Assembly (NCBI RefSeq): GCF_000423865.1
Contig: NZ_AUIU01000014.1
Location: 124,001 to 188,000, forward strand
Direction of reading: 5' to 3'
From: Thermodesulfovibrio thiophilus DSM 17215
GTDB lineage: Bacteria; Nitrospirota; Thermodesulfovibrionia; Thermodesulfovibrionales; Thermodesulfovibrionaceae
Length of the DNA stretch: 64,000 nt
Part shown: piece by piece, positions 1-9,997 of the stretch
Layout of the letters: each line of letters opens with the position of its first letter
Numbering within the stretch: position 1 is the stretch's first letter
Position numbers and translations under genes: made by a program
Notes under the pieces: generated by a model
The model's input: only the letters and a program-made list of their open reading frames with translations
Databases searched by the model: none
What the model was told of the DNA's origin: nothing

Positions 1-1347
1 TGGTTTTTGATGAGGACTTGTTATAATTTCAATCACATCACCACTTTGAAGTTGATAATTAAGCGGAACTATTCTTCCATTAACCTTTGCACCCGCACAT
101 TTTGACCCAACTTCAGAATGGATTGCATATGCAAAATCTACAGGTGTAGATCCAACAGGAAGTTCCTTGACATCACCTTTTGGAGTGAATACATAGATTG
201 TATCGGGCACGACTTCAGCTTTTACAGCATCAAGTAGTTCTTTAGGGTCTGATATTTCCTTAATTAAATCCCTGAGCCATGCAACAATCTTTGTTTCTCT
301 TTCAGTTAAGTCCTTTCGTTCCTTATATCTCCAGTGCGCTGCTATACCTTCCTCCGCAATTATATCCATCTCCTCTGTTCTTATCTGAAACTCTACCCTT
401 TCACCACCAGGACCTATAACTGTTGTATGAAGAGATTGATAGTAGTTTGACTTTGGAAGACTTATAAAATCTTTAAATCTACCAGGGATCAATGTCCATA
501 GTGAATGAATAATTCCAAGAATATCATAACAATGAGGAATTGTGTCTGTAATGATTCTTATTCCTATAACATCATAAACCTGTTCGAATGGAATTTTTTG
601 TTTAATGAGCTTTTGATATATACCATAATAATGCTTTACTCTTCCATATATTTTAAATGGAATATTCATTGTTTCAATTTTTTCAGAAAGAATTTTTATA
701 ACATTATCAATGTACGCTTGCTGATCTTCTTTTCTTTTTGCAACTTTTCTTGCAAGCTCTTCATATTTCTCAGGGTAAAGAACTTTGAATGCAAGATCTT
801 CAAATTCCAGACGCATCCAGCCAATTCCAAGTCTGTTTGCAAGAGGAGCATATATTTCCAGAGTTTCCTTGGCAATTCTCTTCTGTTTTTCCGGTGGAAG
901 AAATTCAATAGTTCTCATATTATGTAATCTATCAGCAAATTTAATTAATATAACCCTGATATCTTTTGACATTGCAAGAAACATTTTTCTGAAACTTTCT
1001 GCCTGAGCTTCTTCAACTGTTGAGAATTGAAGCTTACTCAGTTTAGTAACAGCATCAACAAGAAAAGCAACATCAGGACTGAACATTTCAGCAATATCTT
1101 CAATTATCATTTCAGCATCTTCTACAGTATCATGAAGTAGTCCTGCTGTTATGGTTGTTGAGTCCAGTTTCATATCAGCAAGTATTTTAGCTACTGCGAG
1201 TGGATGATAAATATAAGGGATTCCTTCTTTTCTTTTCTGAGCACAGTGAGATTCCCTTGAAAAAATATAAGCCTTTCTAATAAGCTCTACATTAGCATTG
1301 GGCCTGTACTGTAAAACCGTATTAATTACATCATTTATAGTAAGCAT
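1..1347 (-). CDS. RelA/SpoT (p)ppGpp synthetase/hydrolase, C-terminal part missing
   Basis: Bifunctional stringent-response enzyme that makes and degrades (p)ppGpp. The 449 residues visible run from an ATG at 1345-1347 off the left edge, so the rest of the TGS domain and any ACT domain lie outside. An N-terminal HD hydrolase domain carries HDTVED near residue 72 and DRLHNMRT further on. The synthetase domain follows (GRVKHYYGIYQKL, YDVIGIRIIT, SLHTTVIGP, EFQIRTEEMD, AAHWRYKE), and a TGS domain begins near residue 390. The intact HD motif suggests a Rel/SpoT-type bifunctional protein rather than a hydrolase-dead RelA. It is divergent from murA with only 38 bp between starts. I cannot tell RelA from SpoT naming on this fragment. 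Confidence 0.95.
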   Translation of the reverse strand, partial: MLTINDVINTVLQYRPNANVELIRKAYIFSRESHCAQKRKEGIPYIYHPLAVAKILADMKLDSTTITAGLLHDTVEDAEMIIEDIAEMFSPDVAFLVDAVTKLSKLQFSTVEEAQAESFRKMFLAMSKDIRVILIKFADRLHNMRTIEFLPPEKQKRIAKETLEIYAPLANRLGIGWMRLEFEDLAFKVLYPEKYEELARKVAKRKEDQQAYIDNVIKILSEKIETMNIPFKIYGRVKHYYGIYQKLIKQKIPFEQVYDVIGIRIITDTIPHCYDILGIIHSLWTLIPGRFKDFISLPKSNYYQSLHTTVIGPGGERVEFQIRTEEMDIIAEEGIAAHWRYKERKDLTERETKIVAWLRDLIKEISDPKELLDAVKAEVVPDTIYVFTPKGDVKELPVGSTPVDFAYAIHSEVGSKCAGAKVNGRIVPLNYQLQSGDVIEIITSPHQKP

Positions 1348-1385
1348 ATTTTCTTATCCTCTTCTTTTAGTTTAATATATTTAAC

Positions 1386-2636
1386 ATGGATAAGCTACTT
1401 ATTTCTGGCAGAGCTTCTTTAAAAGGTGAAATTAAAATAAGTGGAGCAAAAAATGCAGCGCTTCCAATAATGGCATCCACTCTTCTTGCTCCAGGAGTTC
1501 ATACTCTGAAAAGAATTCCCAGACTCAGAGATGTTTTTACAATGACTGAACTTATTAGAAGAATGGGTGGTAGTGTTCATTTTGATGGAGTATGTATAAT
1601 TGATACAACAAAAATAAATAAATTTGAAGCATCATACGACCTTGTTAAAACAATGAGAGCATCAATTTTAGTGCTTGGTCCTCTTGTAGCAAGATTCGGT
1701 AAGGCAAAGGTCTCTTTACCTGGTGGATGTGCTATTGGTGCCAGGCCTGTCAATTTACATATAAGAGGACTTGAAAAAATGGGAGCTAAAATCTCCCTTG
1801 AAGAAGGATATATTTTTGCAACTGCACGAAACCTCAAGGGAACAAAAATATATTTTGACATTCCAACTGTAACAGGAACTGAAAATCTTATGATGGCTGC
1901 AACTCTTGCAAAAGGAACCACGGTTATTGAAAATGCAGCCAAGGAACCAGAGATTGTTGATCTTGCAAACTATTTAATAGAAATGGGAGCTAAAATAAAA
2001 GGTGCAGGAACTAGTATTCTAACAATAGAAGGAGTACCAGAACTAAAACCTCCTTCAGAGTATGAAATTATACCGGACAGAATAGAAACAGGGACTTTTA
2101 TTGCAATTGCAGGTGCGTGCGGAGCAGATATAGTATTGCAAGGATGCAGAATTGACCATATTGATGCTATAATTTTAAAAATGAAGGATGCTGGAATAAC
2201 ATTTAAAGAGACAGAAAATGGATTAAGAGTTATAGGGTCCAGAAGACCACAGGCAGTTGATGTTAAAACAATGCCATATCCTGGATTTCCAACTGATATG
2301 CAAGCACAGTTTATGGCAATGATGACTATAGCAAACGGAACCAGCATAATAAAAGAAACCATTTTTGAAAATAGATTCATGCATGTCGCAGAGTTAAAAA
2401 GAATGGGTGCAAATATAACAATAGAAGGCAACACTGCTACTGTTCGTGGAGTTAAAAAATTAAAAGGGGCACCTGTTATGGCAACTGATTTAAGAGCATC
2501 AGCATCACTTGTCATTGCAGGTTTGATTGCTGAGGAAGAAACCATTATTGATAGAATTTATCACCTTGATCGTGGATATGAAGAGCTCGATAAAAAACTT
2601 ATTAAACTTGGTGCAAAAATAAAAAGAATAAAATAA
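1386..2636 (+). CDS. murA: UDP-N-acetylglucosamine 1-carboxyvinyltransferase
   Basis: MurA transfers enolpyruvate from PEP to UDP-GlcNAc, the first committed step of peptidoglycan synthesis, in the cytoplasm. Its 416 residues match the usual family length. The catalytic loop is [14 protein letters not shown] (around residue 117) with the PEP-binding, fosfomycin-targeted cysteine present, so this is the Cys-type enzyme. KNAALPIMA near the N terminus and FPTDMQAQ carrying the catalytic Asp near residue 305 are also present. There is no Shine-Dalgarno sequence before the ATG. A TA-rich -10-like stretch (1373-1381) ends 4-7 nt before it, so the message may be leaderless. It stands alone, divergent from the RelA/SpoT gene. 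Confidence 0.97.
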   Translation: MDKLLISGRASLKGEIKISGAKNAALPIMASTLLAPGVHTLKRIPRLRDVFTMTELIRRMGGSVHFDGVCIIDTTKINKFEASYDLVKTMRASILVLGPLVARFGKAKVSLPGGCAIGARPVNLHIRGLEKMGAKISLEEGYIFATARNLKGTKIYFDIPTVTGTENLMMAATLAKGTTVIENAAKEPEIVDLANYLIEMGAKIKGAGTSILTIEGVPELKPPSEYEIIPDRIETGTFIAIAGACGADIVLQGCRIDHIDAIILKMKDAGITFKETENGLRVIGSRRPQAVDVKTMPYPGFPTDMQAQFMAMMTIANGTSIIKETIFENRFMHVAELKRMGANITIEGNTATVRGVKKLKGAPVMATDLRASASLVIAGLIAEEETIIDRIYHLDRGYEELDKKLIKLGAKIKRIK

Positions 2637-2650
2637 ACAAATTGTTTCAC

Positions 2651-2680
2651 TTGACAAATTATTTTCTATCAAATTAAATA
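2651..2680 (+). promoter_or_regulatory. Sigma-70-type promoter upstream of gcvH
   Basis: A perfect -35 hexamer TTGACA (2651-2656) is followed after 17-18 bp by TTAAAT/TAAATA (2674-2680). This is 35 bp before the gcvH start, and a GGAGG ribosome binding site lies at 2707. It probably drives gcvH-lpdA-DUF401. The -10 is only a partial match. Confidence 0.5.
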
Positions 2681-2714
2681 ATCAGAATAAGAAACTTTTC
2701 AAAATGGAGGAAAA

Positions 2715-3104
2715 ATGAGTTTAGAAAATTACAAGTTTCACAAAGAACATAGCTGGGTAAAGCTATCAAGCAAAAGCAAAAAAGTAAAAGTTGGAATTAC
2801 TGATTATGCTCAGGAATCTCTCGGAGATATAATCTATATTGAATTGCCAGAAGTTGAAACACATGTTGAAGTAGATACAGAATTAGCTGAAATTGAATCC
2901 ACCAAAACATCATCTCCTGTGATAGCACCTGTGAGTGGCACAATAGTTGAGATAAACGAAGAGCTGATAGATCATCCTGAGATCATTAATGAAGATCCAT
3001 ATGGAAAAGGATGGATTGCTGTTATAGAAATGGATAACCCAGAAGAACTGGAAGAGTTAATGGATTATGAAGAATATGAAAGTTATCTGGAAGAAGAAAG
3101 CTGA
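2715..3104 (+). CDS. gcvH: Glycine cleavage system H-like lipoyl carrier protein
   Basis: Small lipoyl-domain protein that shuttles the aminomethyl group or reducing equivalents between partners of the glycine cleavage system. The 129-residue sequence has the H-protein pattern: HSWV near the N terminus, GITDYAQESLGDI, and the lipoylation site ESTKTSSPV with the modified Lys, followed by PVSGTIVEIN. The C terminus is an acidic tail rich in E, Y and D. A GGAGG precedes the start. Its stop overlaps the start of the lipoamide dehydrogenase gene (TGATG). The P and T proteins are not nearby, so the partner could also be another lipoyl-dependent system. Confidence 0.93.
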   Translation: MSLENYKFHKEHSWVKLSSKSKKVKVGITDYAQESLGDIIYIELPEVETHVEVDTELAEIESTKTSSPVIAPVSGTIVEINEELIDHPEIINEDPYGKGWIAVIEMDNPEELEELMDYEEYESYLEEES

Positions 3105-4471
3105 TGAGATTAACAGTAGTTGGAGGAGGCCCTGCAGGCTATGTTTCTGCACTTACAGCAAGACGACTTGGTGCAGATGTATTTTTGATTGAAAAAGAAG
3201 ATCTCGGCGGTACATGCCTTAACAAAGGCTGCATTCCAACAAAAACATTAATTCACTCGCTTGAGATTTTAAATAAATTTAAAAATCAAAAATACAATCA
3301 AGAAAATACACAACTTGAAATTGCTATTGATTTACCAACATTAATGCAAAGAAAAGACAATGTTGTTGAAACTCAAAAAAGAGCTCTCGCAACACTTTTA
3401 AAACAATCAGGAGTGAAAATTATCAAGTCAGATACAACATTGATAACTCCAAAAACTTTATTTCTCAAAGATACATCAGAAAAAATTGAAACTCAGAGAC
3501 TTATCATAGCAACTGGCTCAAGACCTGCTGAACTTCCGATGCTTAAATTTGATGGAGAAAAAATTCTTTCAAGTGACGATTTATGGAATCTTCGCACAAT
3601 ACCTGAATCTATTGCCATTATAGGAGCTGGTGCTATTGGCTGTGAGTTTGCATGGATATTCCATCTTCTGGGTAGCAAAGTTTATATATTAGAATTAATG
3701 CCAAGAGCTTTACCAATGGAAGATGAAGAAATTTCAAAGGCTGTTGAAAGGCTTTTTAAGAAGAAAAAAATTGAATTCTATTCTGAAGTTAAAATTACTG
3801 ATTTAAAGCATGTAGATAATTCCGTTGAACTTAGTTTATCAAATGGAAAAACTGTTCATACAGATATCGTTCTTGTTTCTGTTGGGAGAGCTTATAATAC
3901 TGAATTTTTAATAGATAGTGAAATTAAACTTGGAACAAAAAAAGAAATTATCGTAAATGAAAAAATGCAAAGCAGTGTTGAAGATATTTTTGCAGCAGGA
4001 GATATAAATGGTAAATTTCTTCTTGCACATGTTGCTTACAGAGAAGGTGAAATAGCTGCAAAAAATGCATTGGGATATAATGAAAAGATGGATTACAGCG
4101 TAATTCCTTCAACAATTTTTACAATTTCAGAAGTTGCCTCTGTAGGTTTAAGGGAAAATGAGGCAATACAAAAGGGATTCAAAATCAAAAAGGGAATCTT
4201 CCCCTTCAGAGCTATTGGTAAAGCCCATGTTATTGGAGAAATTGACGGATTTGTAAAAGTAATTGTGAATGCTGAAACTGACATTATCATCGGAGCTCAT
4301 ATTATAGGACCAGGTGCTTCAGAACTCATTCATGAACTTGCACTTGCTGTAAAATCTACAATAAAAGCAAAAGATTTAAAAGAATTAATTCATTCTCACC
4401 CAACACTCTCTGAGTGCATAGGTGAGGCAGTAGCCGATATTTCAGGTGAAGCAATTCACAAAATAAAATGA
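3104..4471 (+). CDS. lpdA: Dihydrolipoamide dehydrogenase
   Basis: FAD-dependent pyridine nucleotide-disulfide oxidoreductase that reoxidises dihydrolipoamide with NAD+. The 455 residues carry the N-terminal FAD-binding GGGPAGY, the redox-active disulfide GGTCLNKGCIPTK near residues 36-48, the NAD-binding IGAGAIGCEF near residue 174, the second FAD motif DIFAAGDINGK, and the C-terminal HSHPTLSE with the His-Glu catalytic pair. It is translationally coupled to the H-protein gene (1-bp overlap), so the two probably work together. The downstream membrane protein gene overlaps its end by 4 bp. Confidence 0.96.
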   Translation: MRLTVVGGGPAGYVSALTARRLGADVFLIEKEDLGGTCLNKGCIPTKTLIHSLEILNKFKNQKYNQENTQLEIAIDLPTLMQRKDNVVETQKRALATLLKQSGVKIIKSDTTLITPKTLFLKDTSEKIETQRLIIATGSRPAELPMLKFDGEKILSSDDLWNLRTIPESIAIIGAGAIGCEFAWIFHLLGSKVYILELMPRALPMEDEEISKAVERLFKKKKIEFYSEVKITDLKHVDNSVELSLSNGKTVHTDIVLVSVGRAYNTEFLIDSEIKLGTKKEIIVNEKMQSSVEDIFAAGDINGKFLLAHVAYREGEIAAKNALGYNEKMDYSVIPSTIFTISEVASVGLRENEAIQKGFKIKKGIFPFRAIGKAHVIGEIDGFVKVIVNAETDIIIGAHIIGPGASELIHELALAVKSTIKAKDLKELIHSHPTLSECIGEAVADISGEAIHKIK

Positions 4472-5667
4472 TTGATATACTTAAAGTTTCTCTTATTTTT
4501 GTCTTTATTGTCTTTTTGCTTCGTAGAAAAATCAATATAGGATATGCACTTATTGCTGGTTCTTTGCTATTTTTTATTCTTTATCCATTTCATTTAAAAA
4601 AAACAGGAATAGCACTTTTCAATGCTTTAATTTCGCATACTTCAATCAATCTGTATCTGTCTCTCACTTTAATAAAATCTTTTGAATACTCATTAAGACA
4701 AACAGGATTAATGCAAAAAATGACAGAAGCTTCACAATCACTTCTTGGCAATAAAAAGCTCTCTATAATCTCGATGCCTCTTGTAATGGGCATGTTACCA
4801 TCTCTTGGTGGAGCGTATCTTTCAGCACCAATGGTTGATTCTGCAACAAAAAATCTAAACATGGCTAAAGAGGAAAAAGCATTTATAAACTACTGGTACA
4901 GACATCCATGGGAGCTTATTTTACCACTATATCCAGGAATTGTTCTTGCGTCTGCTGTATCAGGCGTTCATTTAAGAGAATTAATAATATTGAATCTTCC
5001 TGCTGCTATGATACTGTTTCTTGCCGGTTTTGTTTTAAGCATGCGTAATGTAAAAGACAAAAATCAATTAAGCACATCAAACCGCAATTTTAAAAGTTTA
5101 TACAGTTTTATTCCGATTATTCTGGTTCTTTTTCCAGTAATAGTATTCAAAATCGACCTTTACATATCTTTTATTTTTAATATCATTTTACTTTGTCTTT
5201 ATTACAGAAAAAGTTTTAAAGAAATTTTGTCCATTATAAAACATGGTTTTACATCTGATATTTTTTATCTTGTGATTGGAGTAATAATTTTCAAAGAAAT
5301 GCTTCAAGTTTCAGGAGCCGTGGATGGCATAGCAAGAGCTATAACTCAATCAGGAATTCCTTATTTGATAGTATTTACAATACTGCCTCTTTTCGTAGGA
5401 CTTATTACAGGTATAACGATCGGATATGTTGGAAGCACATTTCCTTTAATCATGACCCTGAAGCAGACTTTGCCTTATGAGATTTCAATTGCTTTTGTTG
5501 CAGGATATTTAGGAGTGCTCATTTCTCCACTTCATTTATGTTTAATTCTCACAAAAGAATACTTTAAGGCAAATATTATTGGAATGTACAGAAAAATAAT
5601 TCCAGGCTGCTGTATAATATTGTGCATTGCATTGATTGAATTTGTCATTTTGAGATATTATAGTTAA
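4468..5667 (+). CDS. DUF401-family integral membrane protein
   Basis: About 10-12 hydrophobic segments in 399 residues with few charged loops, resembling the DUF401 group of the ion-transporter superfamily. Substrate is unknown. Conserved-looking stretches include MGMLPSLGGAYLSAPM near residue 110 and a C-terminal GLITGITIGYVGSTFPL, the paired re-entrant-like glycine-rich pattern typical of secondary carboxylate/ion transporters. It overlaps the lpdA stop by 4 bp (ATGA), so it is co-translated. It ends 24 bp before the enolase gene. The family call comes from memory of the sequence pattern; a transport role is inference. Confidence 0.75.
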   Translation: MIDILKVSLIFVFIVFLLRRKINIGYALIAGSLLFFILYPFHLKKTGIALFNALISHTSINLYLSLTLIKSFEYSLRQTGLMQKMTEASQSLLGNKKLSIISMPLVMGMLPSLGGAYLSAPMVDSATKNLNMAKEEKAFINYWYRHPWELILPLYPGIVLASAVSGVHLRELIILNLPAAMILFLAGFVLSMRNVKDKNQLSTSNRNFKSLYSFIPIILVLFPVIVFKIDLYISFIFNIILLCLYYRKSFKEILSIIKHGFTSDIFYLVIGVIIFKEMLQVSGAVDGIARAITQSGIPYLIVFTILPLFVGLITGITIGYVGSTFPLIMTLKQTLPYEISIAFVAGYLGVLISPLHLCLILTKEYFKANIIGMYRKIIPGCCIILCIALIEFVILRYYS

Positions 5668-6972
<1,305 letters not shown>

Positions 6973-6973
6973 A

Positions 6974-7303
6974 GTGAGAAAGTATTCTCTAAGAGAACAG
7001 CTTGTAAAAGAAAAAAAAAGAAGAAATAAAATATTTCTTTTCATAGTCGTTTCAGTAATGATTTTTCTTGGTTATAGTTTCTTCTTTGGCGATATGGGTT
7101 ATTTAAAATATAAAAAATTAAAGCAAAATGAACAAAAACTTTTAAAAGAAATCAATGAGATTTCGGCTGAAAACACAGCCATTAAAAATGAAATAAATCT
7201 CCTTAAAAATAATCCTTCTTACCTGGAAAAATACTCAAGAGAAAAGTTTGGACTTGTTAAACAGGGAGAAATGGTTTTTCAATTTCAGAAAGAAGACAGA
7301 TGA
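6974..7303 (+). CDS. FtsB/DivIC-like septum formation initiator
   Basis: Short bitopic protein: a basic cytoplasmic N terminus, one membrane helix (IFLFIVVSVMIFLGYSFFF) at about residues 22-42, and an extracytoplasmic coiled coil (KLKQNEQKLLKEINEISAEN) ending in YLEKYSREKFGLVKQGEMVFQF, the typical FtsB/DivIC end. It probably belongs to the FtsB-FtsL-FtsQ divisome subcomplex. I chose the GTG at 6974, just after the enolase stop. A TTG at 6962 in the same frame, inside eno, is the alternative, and neither has a clear ribosome binding site. The eno-ftsB order is common in bacteria. Its stop overlaps the GH57 start (ATGA). Confidence 0.85.
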   Translation: MRKYSLREQLVKEKKRRNKIFLFIVVSVMIFLGYSFFFGDMGYLKYKKLKQNEQKLLKEINEISAENTAIKNEINLLKNNPSYLEKYSREKFGLVKQGEMVFQFQKEDR

Positions 7304-9441
7304 GCATCAACTTAGCAATTCTCTGGCATATGCATCAACCCTACTATTATGATCCATTAAAAAATAAATTCATGCTTCCATGGGTAAGGTTACATGCAAC
7401 AAAAGACTATCTTGATATGCTTCTTATTGTAAAAAAATTTCCTGAAGTTAAAGTTACCTTTAATTTGGTTCCTTCATTACTAAAACAACTTAAAGAATAT
7501 GAAAATGGCTCAACAGATATATTTATTGAACATACCATTATTCCTGCAGAAGAACTCAGTGAGGAACAAAAAGCTTTTATTCTTGAAAACTTTTTTCTTG
7601 CAAACTGGAAGAATATGGTCTATATTTTTCCACGATACAGAGAATTACTTGAAAAAAGAGGGAAAGTCTATGCTGATCCCAAAAAATTGTCGAAAAAGTT
7701 CACACCTCAAGAAATGAGAGACCTTCAGGTTTTTTTCAATCTTGTATGGATAGACCCATTACACAGGAAAGAAGATCCCTTTTTAAATGACTTACAACAA
7801 AAAGGAAAAAATTTTACTGAGGAAGAAAAAATGCTTCTTCTTGATAAACATTTTGAAATTATAAAACGCATAGTCCCCTCTTACAAAGAAATGGCTTTAT
7901 CTGGACAGATTGAACTATCTGTTTCACCATTTTATCATCCAATATTACCACTTATTTATGACAATTACAAAGCCAGAGAATGTATGCCGCATGCAGTACT
8001 GCCACAACATAACTTCAGAGCACCAGAGGATGCAGAAGCTCAAATCACCATGGCTATAAATTACTTTGAAGATATGTTTGGATTCAAACCTAAGGGAATA
8101 TGGCCATCTGAAGGCTCTGTAAGTGAAGAAGTTATACAATTGATTGCAAAATCAGGAATTAAATGGATAGCAACCGATGAAGAAATTTTGAGCAAATCAA
8201 TAAATGAAAAATTACGGACTGGAGATAATCTAATCAATCCTTCAGTACTATATCAACCATATGAGTTTGAAGGAGTAAAAATTTTTTTTAGAGATAGAAT
8301 TCTTTCAGATTTAATAGGCTTTGTCTATTCTGGATGGGAAGCTCAAAAAGCTGCTAATGATTTTTTAAATCGTATTGTTAATTCGCAGATAACGTCAGGT
8401 ATTATCTCAGTCATTCTTGACGGAGAAAATGCATGGGAGTATTATGAAAATGATGGCTGGAATTTTCTTGAAAAACTTTATCAAGCTCTGGATCAAAATA
8501 AAAATATTAAAACAGTTACATTTTCTGAATACCTTAATCACACTCCTGATATAAAGCACTTAACTAAAGTTTTTCCTGGTTCATGGATTAATGCTGATTT
8601 TTCAATATGGATTGGCAGAGCAGAAGATAATCTTTCATGGGATTATCTTTACAAGGTTAGGCAAGAACTTATTTTGTATCAAAAAGAAAACCCGGATAAA
8701 GATATCAAAGAGGCATGGGAAGAAATATATATCGCAGAAGGAAGTGACTGGAACTGGTGGTATGGTGATGAACATTATACAGAAACTAAAGAAGTTTTTG
8801 ATGAAATTTACAGACATCATTTAACTGCAGTTTATTTGAAAATGGAAAAAGAACCACCCGCTTTTCTTTATGTGCCTATAAGTAAAAGAATGAGAGAGAT
8901 TAAACCTGAAATTGAACCAAGAGGTTATATAACTCCTAAAATTGATGGTAAGGTTACAAATTATTTTGAATGGCTTGAAGCAGGAAAGTTTAATCTTCAG
9001 AGAATGGGAGGAAGTATGCACAGATCAGAAAGCCTTTTTTCTGATCTGTATTATGGATTCAATCAGCAAAGTCTTTTTCTCAGACTTGATCCATATCATC
9101 TAGATTCACTAAATGCTTTTGAGGATTTAAAAATCCAAATACAGATTATCGAACCTAAAAGAATGAAAATATTGTATGAAAAACTAAATGTCCAGAGAGC
9201 TGAAGTGTTTGTTCAGGAGAATGAAAACTGGACAAAAAAACATACATTAAAAAATGTTACATTTAATGAAGTCTTCGAAATCGAACTGCCATTTAATTTA
9301 CTAGAAGTAAAGTCTGGAGAATATCTTATTTTTTTTATTGATATTTTTAAAAACAGTTATTTAATAGACAGAGTGCCTATTATTGGCTTTATAAAAATTC
9401 GCATTCCTCCTCCTGATTTCGATAGACTTATGTGGCTTTAA
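7300..9441 (+). CDS. Glycoside hydrolase family 57 protein (alpha-amylase/4-alpha-glucanotransferase type)
   Basis: A 713-residue GH57 enzyme, presumably cytoplasmic because no signal peptide is seen, acting on alpha-glucans such as glycogen. The (beta/alpha)7 domain starts with LAILWHMHQPYY. Region 3 is GIWPSEGSVSEEV near residue 267, where the family nucleophile Glu sits. Region 4 is ILDGENAWEYY near residue 372, with the acid/base Asp. A C-terminal beta-rich domain follows from about residue 560 (NYFEWLEAGKF). The specificity cannot be read from sequence alone. It is coupled to the upstream ftsB-like gene by a 4-bp overlap; the functional link, if any, is unclear. Confidence 0.9.
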   Translation: MSINLAILWHMHQPYYYDPLKNKFMLPWVRLHATKDYLDMLLIVKKFPEVKVTFNLVPSLLKQLKEYENGSTDIFIEHTIIPAEELSEEQKAFILENFFLANWKNMVYIFPRYRELLEKRGKVYADPKKLSKKFTPQEMRDLQVFFNLVWIDPLHRKEDPFLNDLQQKGKNFTEEEKMLLLDKHFEIIKRIVPSYKEMALSGQIELSVSPFYHPILPLIYDNYKARECMPHAVLPQHNFRAPEDAEAQITMAINYFEDMFGFKPKGIWPSEGSVSEEVIQLIAKSGIKWIATDEEILSKSINEKLRTGDNLINPSVLYQPYEFEGVKIFFRDRILSDLIGFVYSGWEAQKAANDFLNRIVNSQITSGIISVILDGENAWEYYENDGWNFLEKLYQALDQNKNIKTVTFSEYLNHTPDIKHLTKVFPGSWINADFSIWIGRAEDNLSWDYLYKVRQELILYQKENPDKDIKEAWEEIYIAEGSDWNWWYGDEHYTETKEVFDEIYRHHLTAVYLKMEKEPPAFLYVPISKRMREIKPEIEPRGYITPKIDGKVTNYFEWLEAGKFNLQRMGGSMHRSESLFSDLYYGFNQQSLFLRLDPYHLDSLNAFEDLKIQIQIIEPKRMKILYEKLNVQRAEVFVQENENWTKKHTLKNVTFNEVFEIELPFNLLEVKSGEYLIFFIDIFKNSYLIDRVPIIGFIKIRIPPPDFDRLMWL

Positions 9442-9465
9442 TAGAAAAAATCTATTTTACTTTTT
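9440..9465 (+). terminator. Weak intrinsic terminator after the GH57 gene
   Basis: AATAGA (9440-9445) and TCTATT (9451-9456) form a 6-bp AT-rich stem followed by TTACTTTTT. It lies at the stop codon of the GH57 gene and ahead of the tRNA. The stem is weak, so this is tentative. Confidence 0.35.
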
Positions 9466-9742
9466 GGAAATATCTATCTTAAATTAATGGTGCGGGATGT
9501 GAGAGTGGCACTCTTCTTCTGGTCTGCAAAATCAGAGATGCGTGATGTAATATTCATGCAGTGGGTTCAATCCCACCATCCCTCTCCATTAAATCTGTAT
9601 TTGGGTTTGAAAAAGAACGTCACAAATTTAGTTTTAGTCATTATTTTCCATTCAAAGTTTTTATCCAATATCGATGCATTATGCAAGATCTTTAATTATT
9701 TGATATACTGTTATTAATACAACTAAATTATAGGAGGGCAAA
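9442..9742 (+). other. Intergenic region containing the tRNA
   Basis: Apart from the tRNA at 9492-9588 and the weak hairpin at its left end, this region holds only AT-rich sequence. A possible -10 (TATACT near 9704) and a ribosome binding site AGGAGGG just before the DUF2934 gene are visible. I see no credible small ORF here. Confidence 0.6.
9492..9588 (+). tRNA. Atypical tRNA-Cys (anticodon GCA) with a selenocysteine-tRNA-like fold
   Basis: Cloverleaf of 97 nt including encoded CCA (9586-9588). The acceptor stem has 8 pairs (9492-9499 with 9577-9584, one C-U mismatch at the second pair) instead of 7. The D arm is compact: 9502-9506 with 9510-9514 and a 3-nt loop, or 4 pairs with a 5-nt loop. 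The anticodon stem is 9519-9523 with 9531-9535, extendable by two pairs, and the loop CTGCAAA gives anticodon GCA (9526-9528). The variable arm is long: 7 pairs (9539-9545 with 9554-9560) and an 8-nt loop. The T arm is either 5 pairs with a 6-nt loop, or 4 pairs with bulged G9563 and a normal 7-nt loop TTCAATC. The discriminator is U73 (9585), a CysRS identity element, whereas bacterial tRNA-Sec has G73 and anticodon UCA. Long variable arm plus 8-pair acceptor is the tRNA-Sec architecture. Most likely a minor cysteine tRNA that mimics tRNA-Sec. Confidence 0.82.
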
Positions 9743-9997
9743 ATGATTGATCGAGAAAAACTTGAAGATGAAATCAGACAGCTGGCTTATGAACTGTATG
9801 TTAAAAGTGGATTCATTCCTGGAAGAGACTTTGACAACTGGTTTGAAGCAGAAAGAATTGTTATAGAGAAATATAAAATCATGGAATCAGAAGTAGAAGA
9901 TAAGCCTCAATCTGAAAGAAAACCCAAAAAAGCAGCAACAACTAAAAAAGCTTCAACTACTTCTAAAAAACAACGTGGCGGTAGAACTAAAAAATAA
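9743..9997 (+). CDS. DUF2934 domain protein with basic tail
   Basis: An 84-residue protein. Residues 1-50 match the DUF2934 pattern (IRQLAYELYVKSGFIPGRD.DNWFEAE). The remainder is a lysine-, alanine- and threonine-rich tail (KKAATTKKASTTSKK) resembling the histone-like tails seen on some DNA- or nucleic-acid-associated proteins. No function is established for DUF2934. It has a strong AGGAGG ribosome binding site. Its stop overlaps the start of the radical SAM gene (TAATG). Confidence 0.8.
   Translation: MIDREKLEDEIRQLAYELYVKSGFIPGRDFDNWFEAERIVIEKYKIMESEVEDKPQSERKPKKAATTKKASTTSKKQRGGRTKK

Noticed and set aside
1577-2545. Antisense ORFs inside murA and similar long shadows opposite other genes
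   Set aside because: Opposite-strand shadows of conserved genes, with no independent similarity.
9492-9588. Plain tRNA-Sec
   Set aside because: Anticodon is GCA, not UCA, and the discriminator is U instead of G, so it should not be charged by SerRS/SelA for UGA decoding.
9487-9717. 76-residue ORF over the tRNA
   Set aside because: It is simply the tRNA and AT-rich downstream sequence read as codons; no ribosome binding site or similarity.
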